NCBI GenBank assembly: GCA_947245315.1
Contig: CAMXNV010000027.1
Span: 1 to 14,551 of the forward strand
Source: an uncultured Oscillibacter sp.
GTDB taxonomy: Bacteria; Bacillota; Clostridia; Oscillospirales; Oscillospiraceae
DNA: 14,551 nt
Direction of reading: 5' to 3'
The notes beneath the pieces were generated by a model, which did no database searches, had not been told where the DNA came from, and saw only the letters and a program-made list of their open reading frames with translations. Positions 1 to 6,342 of the stretch are shown piece after piece. The translations under genes were made by a program, and so were the position numbers. Every line of letters starts with the position of its first letter. Position 1 is the stretch's first letter.

Positions 1-382
1 CGCAGGTGGCGGAGAGGCGGAGGCGGTCGATCTCGTCGTTGGTGGAGGCGTCCTTTGCTATATAGGTGTCTGTGTGCGGGATATAGGCCTCCGGCTGGTA
101 GTAGTCGTAGTAGGAGACAAAGTACTCCACAGCGTTGTTGGGGAAGAACTCCTTGAACTCCGCGCAGAGCTGAGCGGCCAGAGTCTTGTTGTGGGCCAGG
201 ACCAGGGTGGGCCGCTGGACGGCCTCGATGACCTTGGCCATGGTGAAGGTCTTGCCGGAGCCGGTGACGCCCAGGAGGACCTGTTCCTTGAGCCCGTTCT
301 CGATGCCCGCCGCCAGGGCGGCAATGGCCTCCGGCTGGTCGCCGGAGGGCTGGTATTCCGATACGACTTGAAATTTCGGCAT
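1..382 (-). CDS. uvrB: UvrABC excinuclease subunit B, N-terminal part (runs off left edge)
   Basis: UvrB is the damage-verifying, ATP-dependent helicase-like subunit of the UvrABC nucleotide excision repair system. The 127 visible codons contain the start of the protein: the DQPEAI Q-motif region (about residues 15-20), Walker A GVTGSGKT (38-45), the motif Ia stretch LVLAHNKTLAAQL (60-72), and the UvrB-specific beta-hairpin region YYDYYQPEAYIP (91-102) that inserts between DNA strands. These are diagnostic, so the identification is secure although only about a fifth of the usual ~660 residues is present. The ATG at 382 follows an AGGAGGT Shine-Dalgarno with a 4-nt gap. The frame is open to base 1, with no stop. 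radC lies upstream on the same strand, but a 190-nt gap with its own promoter and SOS box argues for independent transcription. Confidence 0.97.
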   Translation of the reverse strand, partial: MPKFQVVSEYQPSGDQPEAIAALAAGIENGLKEQVLLGVTGSGKTFTMAKVIEAVQRPTLVLAHNKTLAAQLCAEFKEFFPNNAVEYFVSYYDYYQPEAYIPHTDTYIAKDASTNDEIDRLRLSATC

Positions 383-413
383 GGGGACCTCCTGTGGGGG
401 TTTGGTGGGTATT

Positions 414-442
414 AGGATAGCATATTTTTAGGGAGAACGCAA
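414..442 (-). promoter_or_regulatory. Predicted sigma-A promoter of uvrB
   Basis: Reading the minus strand, TTGCGT (442-437) and TATCCT (419-414) are separated by exactly 17 nt. Both hexamers are only moderate matches to TTGACA/TATAAT. The start of transcription would fall near 407, giving a leader of about 25 nt that contains the AGGAGGT ribosome site. The -35 hexamer overlaps the SOS box. Confidence 0.6.
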
Positions 443-452
443 CGTTTGTTCG
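439..452 (-). promoter_or_regulatory. LexA (DinR-type) SOS box upstream of uvrB
   Basis: The minus strand reads CGAACAAACGTTGC. Compared with the Gram-positive LexA consensus CGAAC-RNRY-GTTCG, it matches 12 of 14 positions; only the last two bases differ. It overlaps the predicted -35 of uvrB, a position where LexA binding would block RNA polymerase. uvrB is a classical SOS gene in Firmicutes, so sequence, position and gene agree. Confidence 0.7.
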
Positions 453-509
453 ATAATTTTTTTCGGAGGGAAGGGGATTGGGCCTGTGGGGGTAATCCTT
501 AACGCCCTG

Positions 510-568
510 GGGGAACTCCCTCAGTCGCCGCCGGAGGCGGCGACAGCTCCCTCGGAGAGGGAGCCTTG
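510..568. repeat. Twin-hairpin palindromic repeat between radC and uvrB
   Basis: Two perfect adjacent hairpins are present: a 9-bp stem 524-532/536-544 (GTCGCCGCC, loop GGA) and an 8-bp stem 546-553/557-564 (GCTCCCTC, loop GGA), one base apart. The outer bases CTCCCTCAGTC resemble short interspersed palindromic repeats I associate with Oscillospiraceae genomes (recollection, not searched). No T-run follows on either strand, so it is not a canonical intrinsic terminator, although it sits just downstream of the radC stop and could protect or attenuate that mRNA. Confidence 0.65.
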
Positions 569-576
569 GGTTTTGC

Positions 577-1251
577 TCACCCAAAATACCCCGACTCCGA
601 AAACGAAATAAAATCATTATCGGCGACAATGATATGATCCCTCAGCTCCACCTGAATGGCCGCGAGGGCGGCCTGAGCCCTCTCCGTCGCCGCGTGGTCG
701 TCCGGAGACGGCAGCGCCACCCCGCTGGGGTGATTATGGGCCAGCACCACATACGTGGCCCCGCTCAAAAGCGCGTTCTCCACCAGCTTCCGCACGTCCA
801 GCCACACCCCGGAGGCGCTGCCCTCCCCCAGGCGCTTGCAGACCAGCAGCTTGCCCTTGCGGTCCAGGCAGAGCTCGTAAACCGCCTCGTTTCGCTCCTG
901 GGAAAACAGGCGGAGCAGGTAGACCCCCAAGCTCCGGGTATTGTCCAGAATGATGTCCTTCTCCGCCGCCGCCAGGTCCGCCTTCTGGGCCGCCAGGGCC
1001 GTCAGGCGCAGCAGGATCGCGGCGCTCTCCCCTACCCCGTCCACCTGCTTCAAAATCTCCAGGGGCGCATTCAGCACCCCGTGCAGGCTGCCGAAGCGGT
1101 CCACCAGGGCGTGGGCTATGGGATTCGTATCCCGCCGGGGGATGGCGTAGTACAGCAGCAGCTCCAGGACCTCGTGGTCGGCGAAGCCGTTCAGGCCGCT
1201 CTCCAGAAAACGCCGGCGCACCCGCTGGCGGTGCTGGTCGTGGACTCCCAT
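577..1251 (-). CDS. radC: RadC family JAMM-domain protein
   Basis: The product (224 residues from this start, close to the usual ~225) has the RadC layout: an N-terminal basic helical segment, a helix-hairpin-helix (IL-KQVDGVGES, about residues 66-77), then a JAMM/MPN+ metalloprotease-like domain with the intact motif HNHPSG...PSPDD (H172, H174, D185) and an upstream acidic residue near E122. Despite the historical name, the family's molecular role is unsettled: links to DNA repair are weak and related proteins occur on mobile elements. Start choice: a GTG at 1260 is possible, but the GGAGGTGA Shine-Dalgarno covers that codon and is ideally placed (5-nt gap) for the ATG at 1251. The stop is TGA at 577. 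It has its own promoter at 1321-1349. Confidence 0.95.
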   Translation of the reverse strand: MGVHDQHRQRVRRRFLESGLNGFADHEVLELLLYYAIPRRDTNPIAHALVDRFGSLHGVLNAPLEILKQVDGVGESAAILLRLTALAAQKADLAAAEKDIILDNTRSLGVYLLRLFSQERNEAVYELCLDRKGKLLVCKRLGEGSASGVWLDVRKLVENALLSGATYVVLAHNHPSGVALPSPDDHAATERAQAALAAIQVELRDHIIVADNDFISFSESGYFG

Positions 1252-1268
1252 ACGGCTCACCTCCCCCT

Positions 1269-1308
1269 GCGCGCCGGACCCTCCGCTCAGGGCGGGGCTG
1301 GGGCGCGC
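1269..1308 (-). promoter_or_regulatory. Stem-loop in the radC 5' UTR
   Basis: A perfect 7-bp GC stem (GCGCGCC 1269-1275 with GGCGCGC 1302-1308) encloses a smaller CCCT/AGGG hairpin. It occupies nearly the whole predicted leader between the transcription start (~1314) and the Shine-Dalgarno, which begins 2 nt after the stem. It may influence translation or mRNA stability. No known riboregulator family is recognised. Confidence 0.4.
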
Positions 1309-1320
1309 AATGTTTGAGTC

Positions 1321-1349
1321 ATCATAGCATATTTGGGGAACGCCGTCAA
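1321..1349 (-). promoter_or_regulatory. Predicted sigma-A promoter of radC
   Basis: On the minus strand, TTGACG (1349-1344) and TATGAT (1326-1321) are separated by 17 nt, and each matches consensus at 5 of 6 positions. Transcription would start near 1314, about 63 nt before the radC ATG. No LexA-type site is visible here, unlike uvrB. Confidence 0.8.
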
Positions 1350-1415
1350 TCTTTGGGGGCGGAAAGGGAGTGTCTGAACGCGCATTTTATGATGTTTGAT
1401 GTTTCTCCGGCATGA

Positions 1416-1495
1416 TGTAGGGGCGATTATGAATCGCCCGTCCTCCGGGAAGTCCGGTGTTTGAAGAGGACGGGCGGCTAATAGCCGCCCCTACA
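1416..1495. repeat. 80-bp MITE-like inverted-repeat element
   Basis: The element has terminal inverted repeats TGTAGGGGCG (1416-1425) and CGCCCCTACA (1486-1495). Two internal hairpins are present: GGGCGATT-ATG-AATCGCCC (1421-1439) and GGGCGGCT-AAT-AGCCGCCC (1472-1490). Inner arms CCCGTCCTC (1437-1445) and GAGGACGGG (1466-1474) also pair. It therefore can fold either as one long hairpin or as two small ones. It carries no ORF. The design is typical of non-autonomous miniature elements. It lies between the divergent radC and PilZ promoters. Confidence 0.75.
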
Positions 1496-1530
1496 ATAAA
1501 ACCTGCCAATCGGACACTCCCAAAAAGGGC

Positions 1531-1559
1531 TTGCACTCTTCCCGCCAAACGAATATAAT
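1531..1559 (+). promoter_or_regulatory. Predicted sigma-A promoter of the PilZ gene
   Basis: TTGCAC (1531-1536) and a perfect TATAAT (1554-1559) are separated by 17 nt. Transcription would start near 1566, leaving a leader of about 60 nt before the ATG at 1627. Confidence 0.7.
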
Positions 1560-1626
1560 AAAAGCAATTTCCGCCCCCGTTTCTCCAACGGTTTCATTAT
1601 TTCTAAGGAGGGGAGCTGCAAGCCCT

Positions 1627-1992
1627 ATGAAAGAGCGCAGGAAGCACAGCCGGATCACCGTCAACCAGCCCGCGTGGATATATGACTTTGAAGAAAACGC
1701 CTCCCCGGTCAACCTGGAGGACTGCCTGATCGTGGACATCAGCGAGAGCGGGGCGTGCATTCAATGCGCCTCCTGCTACCAGGAGGGCCAGCCCTTCGCG
1801 TTCACTTATCAGGACCTCATGGAGAACGGGCTCCGCCCGGTGGTGGGCGTGGTGATGTGGAACAAGCGGCATTCGGAGGGGAGCTACCGGCACGGTGTCA
1901 AGTTCCTTGGGCTGAGCACCCAGATGCTCCGCAAAATTCAGGAGCAGGTGATCCGCATGACCCAGAGGGGCGGCGGGGACGGCGAGGCGTAA
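1627..1992 (+). CDS. PilZ-domain protein, predicted cyclic-di-GMP receptor
   Basis: This 121-residue protein is essentially one PilZ domain. It carries both nucleotide-binding elements: an N-terminal RRKHSR, giving RxxxR with R5 and R9, and DISESG (D37, S39, G42), the (D/N)xSxxG motif. The later strand pattern VVGVVMWNK...YRHGVKFLGLS (about 72-97) is also typical. Stand-alone PilZ proteins bind cyclic-di-GMP and act by protein contact on motility, exopolysaccharide or secretion machinery; the partner cannot be read from this window. The ATG at 1627 is chosen because the PilZ domain begins right there. The AAGGAGGGG site at 1605-1613 leaves a rather long ~13-nt gap, and no alternative in-frame start lies between. 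The gene converges on the phosphorelay operon. No GGDEF or EAL enzyme is visible here. Confidence 0.9.
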   Translation: MKERRKHSRITVNQPAWIYDFEENASPVNLEDCLIVDISESGACIQCASCYQEGQPFAFTYQDLMENGLRPVVGVVMWNKRHSEGSYRHGVKFLGLSTQMLRKIQEQVIRMTQRGGGDGEA

Positions 1993-1993
1993 G

Positions 1994-2022
1994 GGCCCCC
2001 TTCCCGGGGCGGGGCCTTTGTT
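1994..2022 (+). terminator. Likely intrinsic terminator after the PilZ gene
   Basis: GGCCCC (1994-1999) pairs with GGGGCC (2011-2016) and is followed by TTTGTT. It begins one base after the PilZ stop codon. The loop is long (11 nt, GC-rich) and the T-run is interrupted, so termination may be partial. A stronger terminator lies further on at 2131. Confidence 0.5.
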
Positions 2023-2044
2023 CGTCTCAACCGTTCCAAATTCA

Positions 2045-2069
2045 AAGCCTCCGGCTTAGCCGGAGGCTT
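2045..2069. repeat. Perfect 12-bp palindromic hairpin
   Basis: AAGCCTCCGGCT (2045-2056) and AGCCGGAGGCTT (2058-2069) form a perfect inverted repeat around a single T. There is no T-run, so it is not a classical terminator. It is the first of three hairpins between the convergent PilZ and receiver genes; the second is a small GGCCG/CGGCC stem at 2090-2104. Confidence 0.6.
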
Positions 2070-2130
2070 GCGCAGGCTCTGAACTGCGGGGCCGTTTACC
2101 GGCCACGGCGCTTTGCCTAATAGAAACCGC

Positions 2131-2156
2131 CCACCAGCCTCGCTGGTGGTTTTTTC
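2131..2156 (+). terminator. Intrinsic terminator between convergent PilZ and receiver genes
   Basis: CCACCAGC (2131-2138), loop CTC, GCTGGTGG (2142-2149) and six T (2150-2155) form a compact textbook terminator for plus-strand transcripts. On the minus strand the same stem is followed only by GCGGTTTCT, so it would be a weaker stop for the phosphorelay operon, whose last gene ends at 2188. Confidence 0.8.
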
Positions 2157-2187
2157 TTTCCAAAGGACAGGGCCCCGTCTCACAGGC

Positions 2188-2550
2188 TTACGCCAGCGCC
2201 TCTTGAAACACCTTCAAAAGCTGCTCCTGGTGAAAGGGCTTATCCACGAAGCCCTTGGCCCCAATGGCCTTGGCCCGCTCAAACGTGTCCTCATAGGCCA
2301 GGGAGGAGATCATCACAATTCGGGCGTCCGGGTTCTTTTTCAGGATGATCTCCGCGGCGTCCAGCCCGTCCATGCCCTGCATAATGATATCCATGGTCAC
2401 CAGGTCCGGCTGTACCTCGGCGTAGCGCTCGATGGCCTCCTCGCCGCTGCGGCAGTGGGCCGCCACCTCGTAATCCGTCCCCTTTAAAACGTCCTCCAGC
2501 TGAACCCGGACCAGCCGGGAATCGTCTACCACCATCACTCGCTTACTCAT
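2188..2550 (-). CDS. Stand-alone CheY-like receiver (second receiver of the operon)
   Basis: At 120 residues this is a receiver domain and nothing else. All phosphotransfer residues are present: acidic pair D9/D10, phospho-acceptor D54 in TMDIIMQGMDG, the S82/S83 switch position, and K104 in the conserved KPF. There is no DNA-binding or enzymatic output, so it must act through protein contact or as a phosphate sink or shuttle. It is the last gene of a four-gene minus-strand operon, 14 nt after the CheX-type gene, with an AGGGAG ribosome site upstream of its ATG. Its closest family relation is CheY proper (serine at the switch, TMDI around the aspartate). No flagellar or other chemotaxis genes are visible in this window, so a chemotaxis role is not implied. 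Confidence 0.93.
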   Translation of the reverse strand: MSKRVMVVDDSRLVRVQLEDVLKGTDYEVAAHCRSGEEAIERYAEVQPDLVTMDIIMQGMDGLDAAEIILKKNPDARIVMISSLAYEDTFERAKAIGAKGFVDKPFHQEQLLKVFQEALA

Positions 2551-2564
2551 TCGCTATACTCCCT

Positions 2565-3056
2565 TCATTCCGCCTCGTTGGAACCGGCCCCGCCCTCCTG
2601 GGCGCTGGGCACGTGGTGGATCAGCTGGGCGCCCTCCCGCTGCTCGTCGGCGTAGGTGAGGATGAACTGCGCCTCCTGGCCCTCCGGCTCATAGCGCCCA
2701 TGGTAAAACACCGGGGCGCCGAAGTGGGCCGGCACCTGGGTGGCCCGGTACATGGCCCCCACGATCTTGCCGCAGAGCACGTTGAAATACTCCTTGCTGA
2801 ACTCCTCCACGTCCTCCGGCGTCACCGCCTCCTCGTGGAAGGAGTTGCGGGCCATGCGGGCCAGCAGACTGGTGTCCGCGCAGAGGGTGAGGCTGGTCCC
2901 GAAGCCCTTGTCAAAGGTGATGTGGACCGTGCACAGGTCCTCCCCCAGGGGCTGCTCCCCCTGGCGCAGGCGGACCCCGGCGGTCCGCTCCGTCACGTCC
3001 TGGAGGGCCTGGTCCAAAATTCGCGCAAGCTCTTCCTTTGTCGCGGCAGTATTCAT
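2565..3056 (-). CDS. CheX-type CheY-P phosphatase
   Basis: This 163-residue protein carries the CheX/CheC-family catalytic helix with E89 and N92 (EYFNVLCGKIVGAMY), the E-x2-N motif used to dephosphorylate CheY-like receivers. The N-terminal ~80 residues have the alternating strand/helix pattern of the family (VHITFDKGFGTSLTLCAD at 44-61), and the C-terminal ~20 residues are a disordered-looking, acidic/glycine tail. CheX proteins normally hydrolyse the aspartyl-phosphate on CheY. Here one sits between two stand-alone receivers, so either or both are the natural substrates (inference). There is a 17-nt gap from the upstream receiver and a GGGGAG site before the ATG. A single catalytic motif is visible, as in CheX; CheC has two. 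Confidence 0.85.
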   Translation of the reverse strand: MNTAATKEELARILDQALQDVTERTAGVRLRQGEQPLGEDLCTVHITFDKGFGTSLTLCADTSLLARMARNSFHEEAVTPEDVEEFSKEYFNVLCGKIVGAMYRATQVPAHFGAPVFYHGRYEPEGQEAQFILTYADEQREGAQLIHHVPSAQEGGAGSNEAE

Positions 3057-3073
3057 ACGTCTCCCCCCGGCTC

Positions 3074-3490
3074 TCAGTAATAGTTGGGACTGCTCTGCTT
3101 GCCCGGCTCCAGCACCCGCTGGATCCGCTCCAGCAGGTCGTCGGGGGTGAAGGGCTTCAGAATATAATCGGAGATTCCCAGCTTGATGCCCTCCATGACG
3201 GACTTTCTGTCCTCCAGGCCGGTCAGCATAATCACCGGAATGTCGGCCCGGTCCTCCATGGCGCGGATGTCCCGCAGGGTCTCAAAGCCGTCCTTGGGGA
3301 CCATGCGGATGTCCAGCAGGATCAGGTCGGGCTTCTCCTGCTCCAGAAACCGCAGGGCCCGGACGCCGGAATTGACGGTGACCACATCGTAATATTTCTC
3401 CAGGGCGTCCGTGATCCGCAGCAAAATGGTGGCCGCGTCGTCCACCGCTAAGATGCGCTTTCTGTAGCTTCTTCTTCTCGTTTGAGTCAT
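3074..3490 (-). CDS. Stand-alone CheY-like receiver, translationally coupled to the hybrid kinase
   Basis: This 138-residue receiver has acidic residues D17/D18, phospho-acceptor D60 (LLDIRM), switch T90 (MLTG) and K112 (ILKPF), all intact. The loop after the aspartate reads MVPKDGFE instead of the common MPxMDGFE, a mild oddity. A basic N-terminal extension (RRRSYRKR, residues 5-12) precedes the domain and a short tail ends in NYY. Its ATG overlaps the TGA of the kinase gene (ATGA, 3490-3487), implying translational coupling and near-stoichiometric production. With no output domain, it is the most likely direct phospho-acceptor from the kinase's C-terminal Hpt domain (inference from linkage and domain logic). 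Confidence 0.93.
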   Translation of the reverse strand: MTQTRRRSYRKRILAVDDAATILLRITDALEKYYDVVTVNSGVRALRFLEQEKPDLILLDIRMVPKDGFETLRDIRAMEDRADIPVIMLTGLEDRKSVMEGIKLGISDYILKPFTPDDLLERIQRVLEPGKQSSPNYY

Positions 3491-6342
3491 CTGCTTCCCG
3501 TCTCCTTTTCAAGTTTGCTCAGAAGCCGGTTGAACAGGGCTTCCGCGTTGTCGTCCTCATAGAGCTTCAGCTGTCCCCGGATCTCCTCCAGGCCCTCCAC
3601 CGCCTCCTGGGGCAGCTGGTGGCGCAGGAGCTCCTCCACCATGGCGGCGCACTCCCTGGAGCGGAAATGCTCCAGCTCGTTCAGGGCCGTTCCCACCTGC
3701 TCCCGCAGCGCCTCCATGGGCAGGGGGGGCAGCTTTTCCGCCTGGGGGACGTCCTGACGCCGCCGCTCCAGGAGGCGGCCTATGTTCTCCAGCAGCGCCT
3801 CGTAGTGTTCCATCAGGTTGGGGAACTGCCGGGCGATGAACTCCGTGTCCCCCGCCGAGGCGGCGTTCTCCTGGGCCCGGGCCATGTTGGAAACGTCCAT
3901 GGCCCCGATGTTGGCGGAGGCGCTCTTGAGCCCGTGGACCTCCACCTGATAGCGGGCGATGTCGGACCCGGCCAGCTCCCGCAAAAGCTCCCTCTTGCGG
4001 CAGCCGTCCATATAGTAGAGCTCCAGCAGCTCCTCGAAGCCCGCCTCATCGCCAACATAATAGCGGGACGCGGCGTCGATGTCAATCCCCTCGATCCGGA
4101 AAGCGCTCAAATCCGTGGCGGCCGGCGGCGCGTCCCCGGCCTGGGCCTGCTGCCGGCGCTCCTCCGGCACCCAGCGGGCCAGGAGCTGGCCCAGCTCCCT
4201 CCGGTCCAGGGGCTTGGCGATGAAGTCCTGGAAGCCCTTCTCTAAAAAGCGCTCCCGCATGCCCGACATGGCGTTGGCCGTCAGGGCGATGATGGCGGGG
4301 GCGGTCCCGTTCTCCCCGCAGTCCCGGCGGATGATCTCCGCCGCCTCGATGCCGTCCATGACGGGCATCATGTGGTCCATGAAGATGATGTCATAGCGGT
4401 TTTGGCGCACCAGCTCGATGGCCTCCGGCCCGCTCTCGGCCTCGGTGAGGTCGAAGGCGTAGCTCTTCAAGAAGCCCCGGGCCACCTTGCGGTTGACCAG
4501 GTTGTCGTCCACCAGGAGGACCTTCACCCCGGGGGCGGAGAAGGCCACGGCCCGCTCCTGCTCCGACGGGAGGAGCTCCGGCGCCTCCGAGATGGGCCTC
4601 CGGTCCACGATCTTCTGGGGGATGGTGAAGGAGACCACGGTCCCCTCCCCGTAAACGCTCTCCACGTTGATGGAGCCCCCCATCAGCTCCACCAGGTGCT
4701 TGACGATGGCCAGCCCCAGGCCGGTGCCCTCCACGCTGCGGTTCCGCTTGGCGTCCACCTGGCGGAAGTCCTCAAAAATCTTCTCCAGGTCCTCCTGCCG
4801 GATGCCGCAGCCGGTGTCCTCCACCCGGAAGGTAATCAGCTCCTCGTCCTCTTTTTCGCCGGGCCTGCCGGTGACATAGGCCCGGACGTAGCCCTCCTTT
4901 GTGAACTTGACGGCGTTGTTCAGGATGTTGATCAGAATCTGCTTGATCCGCCCCTCGTCTCCGTTGTACCGGCAGGGCAGGGAGCGGTCGCACTCGTATT
5001 TCATAATCAGCCCCCGCTTGGAGGCCGCCAGGTCCATCATGCCCACCACCTCGTCCACCACGGTCTTCAGGTGGTAGTCCGCGTACACCAGCTCCATCTT
5101 GCCCGCCTCCACCTTGGAGAGGTCCAGGATGTCGTTGATGATGGCCAGCAGGTTTTTGGCCGCGGACTGTACGTCCTTGGCATGTCCATAGATGGCGGGG
5201 TCCTCCGATTCCTCCATGATAATATCGTTCAGCCCTATGATGGCGTTCATGGGGGTCCGGATCTCGTGGGACATGTTGGCCAGGAATTCGCTCTTGGCGA
5301 TGTTGGCCTTTTCCGCCTGCTGCCGGACCCGCTTGATCTCATTGATATAGGCCTTGACATCCGTCATGTCCAGAATCAGGATGACGCAGCCCTGCTTCCG
5401 GCCGTTCTCGCCGAGAATCTGCTTGCTGTGGCACTCGTAGTACTGCCCGTTGATGGAAAAGCTCCAGGGGACGTTCTCGTTGAGCATCTCCTCCCGGAAG
5501 TCCTCCACCACCCGGATGTCCTCCCCCAGCTTGTGGGCGGGCAGGCTGACGAAGATCTGGGCGGCGGCTCGGTTGTAGCTGATGAGCCGGTCGTGGTTGT
5601 CCAGGGCGATGACCCCGTCTCCCAGGCTCTCCAGCACCTTCTCCGCCGCCAGGCGGCGGAAGTCGTAGTTCCGGCGGCTCCACACCACGATGACCACCAT
5701 GGACATGGAGATGGCCAGGGTGATGGGCGTCAGGTCGAACACCTTGGTGAGCTTGCACACGTAGGCCGCCAGCATGATAATGGGCATGGTGGAGATGAAG
5801 AGGATGGTCTTATACTGGCGGTTGATCCGCCGGTCCGAGCGCTGGCGGATGGCCCGCACCAGGGTGTGGATGCAGAGCGCGTAGGGGATGGCGATGCGGG
5901 TCATCATGAACAGGGCGTACAGGGGCCCGTAGGCGATGCTGATGTAGTGAAAGCCGCTCTCGGCAGCCAGCCACTGAAACTCCCGGTAAAACAGGCCGTT
6001 CCAGTTGAAGAACACGGTGGGCAGGATGAAGAAGTTGATCGCCCCCAGGACGCCCAGCAGCCTCTTGGGCGGGGAGGCGTAGCAATAGGCGTATGTAAAC
6101 CAGCAGTAGCACAGGGGCACAAAGGCGGAGCCCACGTTTTCCACGGTCACCGCCGTCACGGCGGCCTCCAGGGTGGGGGCGGTCACCTCCAGCAGGTAGC
6201 CCACGTTCTGCACCAGGGAGCCGCACATGATGAAAATCAGCAGCTTCTGCTCCTGGGCCCCGGACCCGTTGATCAGCAGCGCCAGGGCCACGAAAATCAG
6301 GCATATGCCGAAGCACGCCAGCGCGATGACAAAGTTTTCCAT
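3487..6342 (-). CDS. 7TM hybrid sensor histidine kinase (7TM-PAS-HisKA-HATPase-REC-Hpt)
   Basis: This 951-residue membrane sensor has all parts of an intramolecular phosphorelay. Seven hydrophobic segments lie at about 4-24, 34-51, 73-89, 95-112, 136-161, 179-196 and 204-222, matching the histidine-kinase 7TM sensor module. A PAS-like region (232-335) contains SLGDGVIALD. HisKA has SHEIRTP with H359. The ATPase domain has N-box NILNNAVKFT, DTGCGI (509-514) and GTGLGL (539-544). The receiver has D612/D613, phospho-acceptor D656, T688 and K710. The Hpt domain has HGLKSASANIGA with H803. A ~85-residue helical C-terminal extension of unknown function follows. The ligand is unknown; the sensor is membrane-embedded with little extracellular sequence. 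The ATG at 6342 fits the AGGTGA site; a TTG at 6360 is less likely. It heads the operon and overlaps the next gene by 4 nt. Confidence 0.95.
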   Translation of the reverse strand: MENFVIALACFGICLIFVALALLINGSGAQEQKLLIFIMCGSLVQNVGYLLEVTAPTLEAAVTAVTVENVGSAFVPLCYCWFTYAYCYASPPKRLLGVLGAINFFILPTVFFNWNGLFYREFQWLAAESGFHYISIAYGPLYALFMMTRIAIPYALCIHTLVRAIRQRSDRRINRQYKTILFISTMPIIMLAAYVCKLTKVFDLTPITLAISMSMVVIVVWSRRNYDFRRLAAEKVLESLGDGVIALDNHDRLISYNRAAAQIFVSLPAHKLGEDIRVVEDFREEMLNENVPWSFSINGQYYECHSKQILGENGRKQGCVILILDMTDVKAYINEIKRVRQQAEKANIAKSEFLANMSHEIRTPMNAIIGLNDIIMEESEDPAIYGHAKDVQSAAKNLLAIINDILDLSKVEAGKMELVYADYHLKTVVDEVVGMMDLAASKRGLIMKYECDRSLPCRYNGDEGRIKQILINILNNAVKFTKEGYVRAYVTGRPGEKEDEELITFRVEDTGCGIRQEDLEKIFEDFRQVDAKRNRSVEGTGLGLAIVKHLVELMGGSINVESVYGEGTVVSFTIPQKIVDRRPISEAPELLPSEQERAVAFSAPGVKVLLVDDNLVNRKVARGFLKSYAFDLTEAESGPEAIELVRQNRYDIIFMDHMMPVMDGIEAAEIIRRDCGENGTAPAIIALTANAMSGMRERFLEKGFQDFIAKPLDRRELGQLLARWVPEERRQQAQAGDAPPAATDLSAFRIEGIDIDAASRYYVGDEAGFEELLELYYMDGCRKRELLRELAGSDIARYQVEVHGLKSASANIGAMDVSNMARAQENAASAGDTEFIARQFPNLMEHYEALLENIGRLLERRRQDVPQAEKLPPLPMEALREQVGTALNELEHFRSRECAAMVEELLRHQLPQEAVEGLEEIRGQLKLYEDDNAEALFNRLLSKLEKETGSR

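Noticed and set aside
2044..2110. Possible cyclic-di-GMP-I riboswitch (CAAAGCCTCCGGCTTAGCC resembles part of the GEMM core)
   Set aside because: Only one hairpin's worth of similarity; the GGGCAAA receptor strand and second helix are absent, and the site is downstream of a gene, not in a leader. The match is explained by the simple 12-bp palindrome.
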